Origin: Planctomycetota bacterium
GTDB taxonomy: Bacteria > Planctomycetota > SKW154
DNA: 6,401 bases
Assembly: GCA_026418755.1 (NCBI GenBank)
Contig: JAOAAR010000048.1
Location: forward strand, 1-6,401
Direction: 5' to 3'
The position numbers and the translations under genes were made by a program. The notes below the pieces were generated by a model. The model was not told the origin of the DNA, did not search any database, and saw nothing but the letters and a program-made list of their open reading frames with translations. Of this stretch, positions 5,542-6,401 are shown piece after piece. The number at the start of each line of letters is the position of its first letter. Position 1 is the stretch's first letter.

Positions 5542-6401
5542 TTCTTTATCTCCAATTTAATAGGTACCTTTAAAGAAGTTTGACGCTCACCCTTGTGATA
5601 CTTAAGCGTAAGAGTCGCTTCTCCTTTGTAGACTCCGCTATGAATGTCAGGGGAGACTAGGAAGTCAAGTTTTAGTTCAGATGTCTTGCCAGGCTCAAGT
5701 GTCAATTTCTCCGTAACCTTTACTTCTCCTGCGTTCGCGGAGAGTTTATGTTTCTCCTCTCCGATAAGGTCGCTAATTGTGGATTCTAACTCGACATTCT
5801 CATAATGGTCTAACAAAAGTTCCAATTTCGCTTCGTAGTCACCTCCCTTTTCTACGGCCAAGACCACTTCTTGAGGCTTGACAGTCAGTTTCGGTGATGC
5901 ACGCACGAGAGCATTGATTCTTATACTTTTGGATTTCACCTTGTATTCTTTCGGTGCTACCTCGAGGATAAGTTCAGATTGAGATTCTTCTGCATCTTCT
6001 GCCACCGAAACGATAAGAACTAGTCTTTCGCCCTTCGATTCTAACCTTAACACTTTTATCTTGCCAGTCTCGTCCTTCTTTACCTCCTTGAAGTCAAGTG
6101 TAACTGATGGCTCAATGGGCTTACCTATCTCGACTTCAAATTCTCCTCCGGGGTGGAGCACGGTCTCTACATCTTTCCTCATATCCAGTTTCAAAAGGGT
6201 GGCAGAGACAGGAATACTCAGACGGGAGAACTCGTTTCCATCCTCTGTCTTTACGAGGATTGAAATATTGCCCCGCCTTGCGCCTGGTATCGTGTTCGCA
6301 TCCGGGGAGACAGAAAGAGCAAACTGTGCAGCAATCCCTCTGGTTAATGGAACATTGTTCGGGGTAATGCGAACCCATTCAGGGAAATCTGTGACCGATG
6401 C
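5538..6401 (-). CDS. Tandem Ig-like beta-sandwich domain protein, C-terminal part
   Basis: The frame has no stop from the stop codon at 5540-5538 up to base 6401, giving 287 visible residues with the N-terminus off the window. A TTG at 6194 could begin a 218-aa product, but the sequence before it is plainly part of the same protein. Three modules are visible (numbering from the window edge). Module 1, about 1-68, runs FPEWVRITPNNVPLTRG, then an alternating-hydrophobic region to IPVSA; it resembles NEW3/COG1470 modules, where a W-x-x-hydrophobic-x-P start and a G-x-x-x-G-x-hydrophobic turn are usual. Module 2 is about 70-169. Module 3, about 171-287, contains SPDIHSGVYKGEATL and ends in LKVPIKLEIKK. 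No membrane segment is visible, and there is no anchor at the C-terminus. A surface or periplasmic location is inferred from the fold and from coupling to the exported VWA protein; the signal peptide itself is not in view. The ligand is unknown. Confidence 0.85.
   Translation of the reverse strand, partial: ASVTDFPEWVRITPNNVPLTRGIAAQFALSVSPDANTIPGARRGNISILVKTEDGNEFSRLSIPVSATLLKLDMRKDVETVLHPGGEFEVEIGKPIEPSVTLDFKEVKKDETGKIKVLRLESKGERLVLIVSVAEDAEESQSELILEVAPKEYKVKSKSIRINALVRASPKLTVKPQEVVLAVEKGGDYEAKLELLLDHYENVELESTISDLIGEEKHKLSANAGEVKVTEKLTLEPGKTSELKLDFLVSPDIHSGVYKGEATLTLKYHKGERQTSLKVPIKLEIKK
5548..5553 (-). promoter_or_regulatory. Shine-Dalgarno sequence for the VWA gene
   Basis: On the - strand, GGAGAT precedes ATG 5541-5539 with 6 bases between; from the GGAG core (5550-5553) the gap is 8. 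It lies within the last codons of the Ig-like gene, and with the ATGA stop/start overlap at 5538-5541 it implies translational coupling, so the two products are probably made in related amounts. Confidence 0.65.

Noticed and set aside
5538..6194. TTG at 6194 as the true start of the Ig-like protein
   Set aside because: The frame stays open to the window edge and the preceding residues form a recognisable beta-sandwich module, so the gene is simply cut by the window.

Overview
The window holds five protein-coding genes in two blocks that converge on a 98-base gap at about 2828-2925. The left block (1-2827, + strand) reads: the C-terminal part of a gene for a formylglycine-generating-enzyme-like (FGE-sulfatase/SUMF1) domain, then two highly charged coiled-coil proteins. 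The right block (2926-6401, - strand) reads, in its own direction: the C-terminal part of a gene for tandem Ig-like beta-sandwich domains, then a membrane-anchored von Willebrand factor A (VWA) protein. Both edge genes are open to the window ends, so neither transcription unit is complete. I see no rRNA, tRNA, CRISPR array, transposase or integration site.

The organism looks prokaryotic, most probably bacterial. Genes are packed with gaps of 2 and 23 bases or a 4-base ATGA overlap, Shine-Dalgarno sequences are strong (one spans 10 bases, AGGAGGTGAT), GTG is used as a start, and the VWA protein has a classic Sec signal peptide. The proteins are rich in Glu and Lys and the base composition is intermediate. 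I cannot name a phylum from this.

Left block. The FGE-like domain carries the family hallmarks (a variant of the RLPTEAEWEY motif, a GxxWQW segment, a terminal GFR motif) but has no cysteine where catalytic FGEs carry theirs, so it is probably a binding or structural version. The next gene (324 aa from its likely GTG start) is coiled coil almost throughout and contains two generations of internal repeats. The third (424 aa) has an acidic helical start, a Pro/Val/Glu/Ser linker, a central coiled coil and a less repetitive helical C-terminal domain.

Right block. The partial gene encodes at least three beta-sandwich modules; the first resembles the NEW3/COG1470 type. It is translationally coupled to the VWA gene. 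The 871-aa VWA protein has a signal peptide, an intact metal-ion-dependent adhesion site (MIDAS), several hundred residues of beta-rich extracytoplasmic sequence, one transmembrane helix near residue 725-745, and a cytoplasmic tail of about 125 residues that looks like a degenerate FHA fold.

Taken together, the locus may encode an assembly spanning the envelope: an external adhesion or metal-dependent binding part (VWA and Ig-like), a single-pass anchor with an internal domain, and cytoplasmic coiled-coil proteins beside an FGE-fold protein. This is inference from architecture and adjacency. I recognise no named system and assign no gene symbols.
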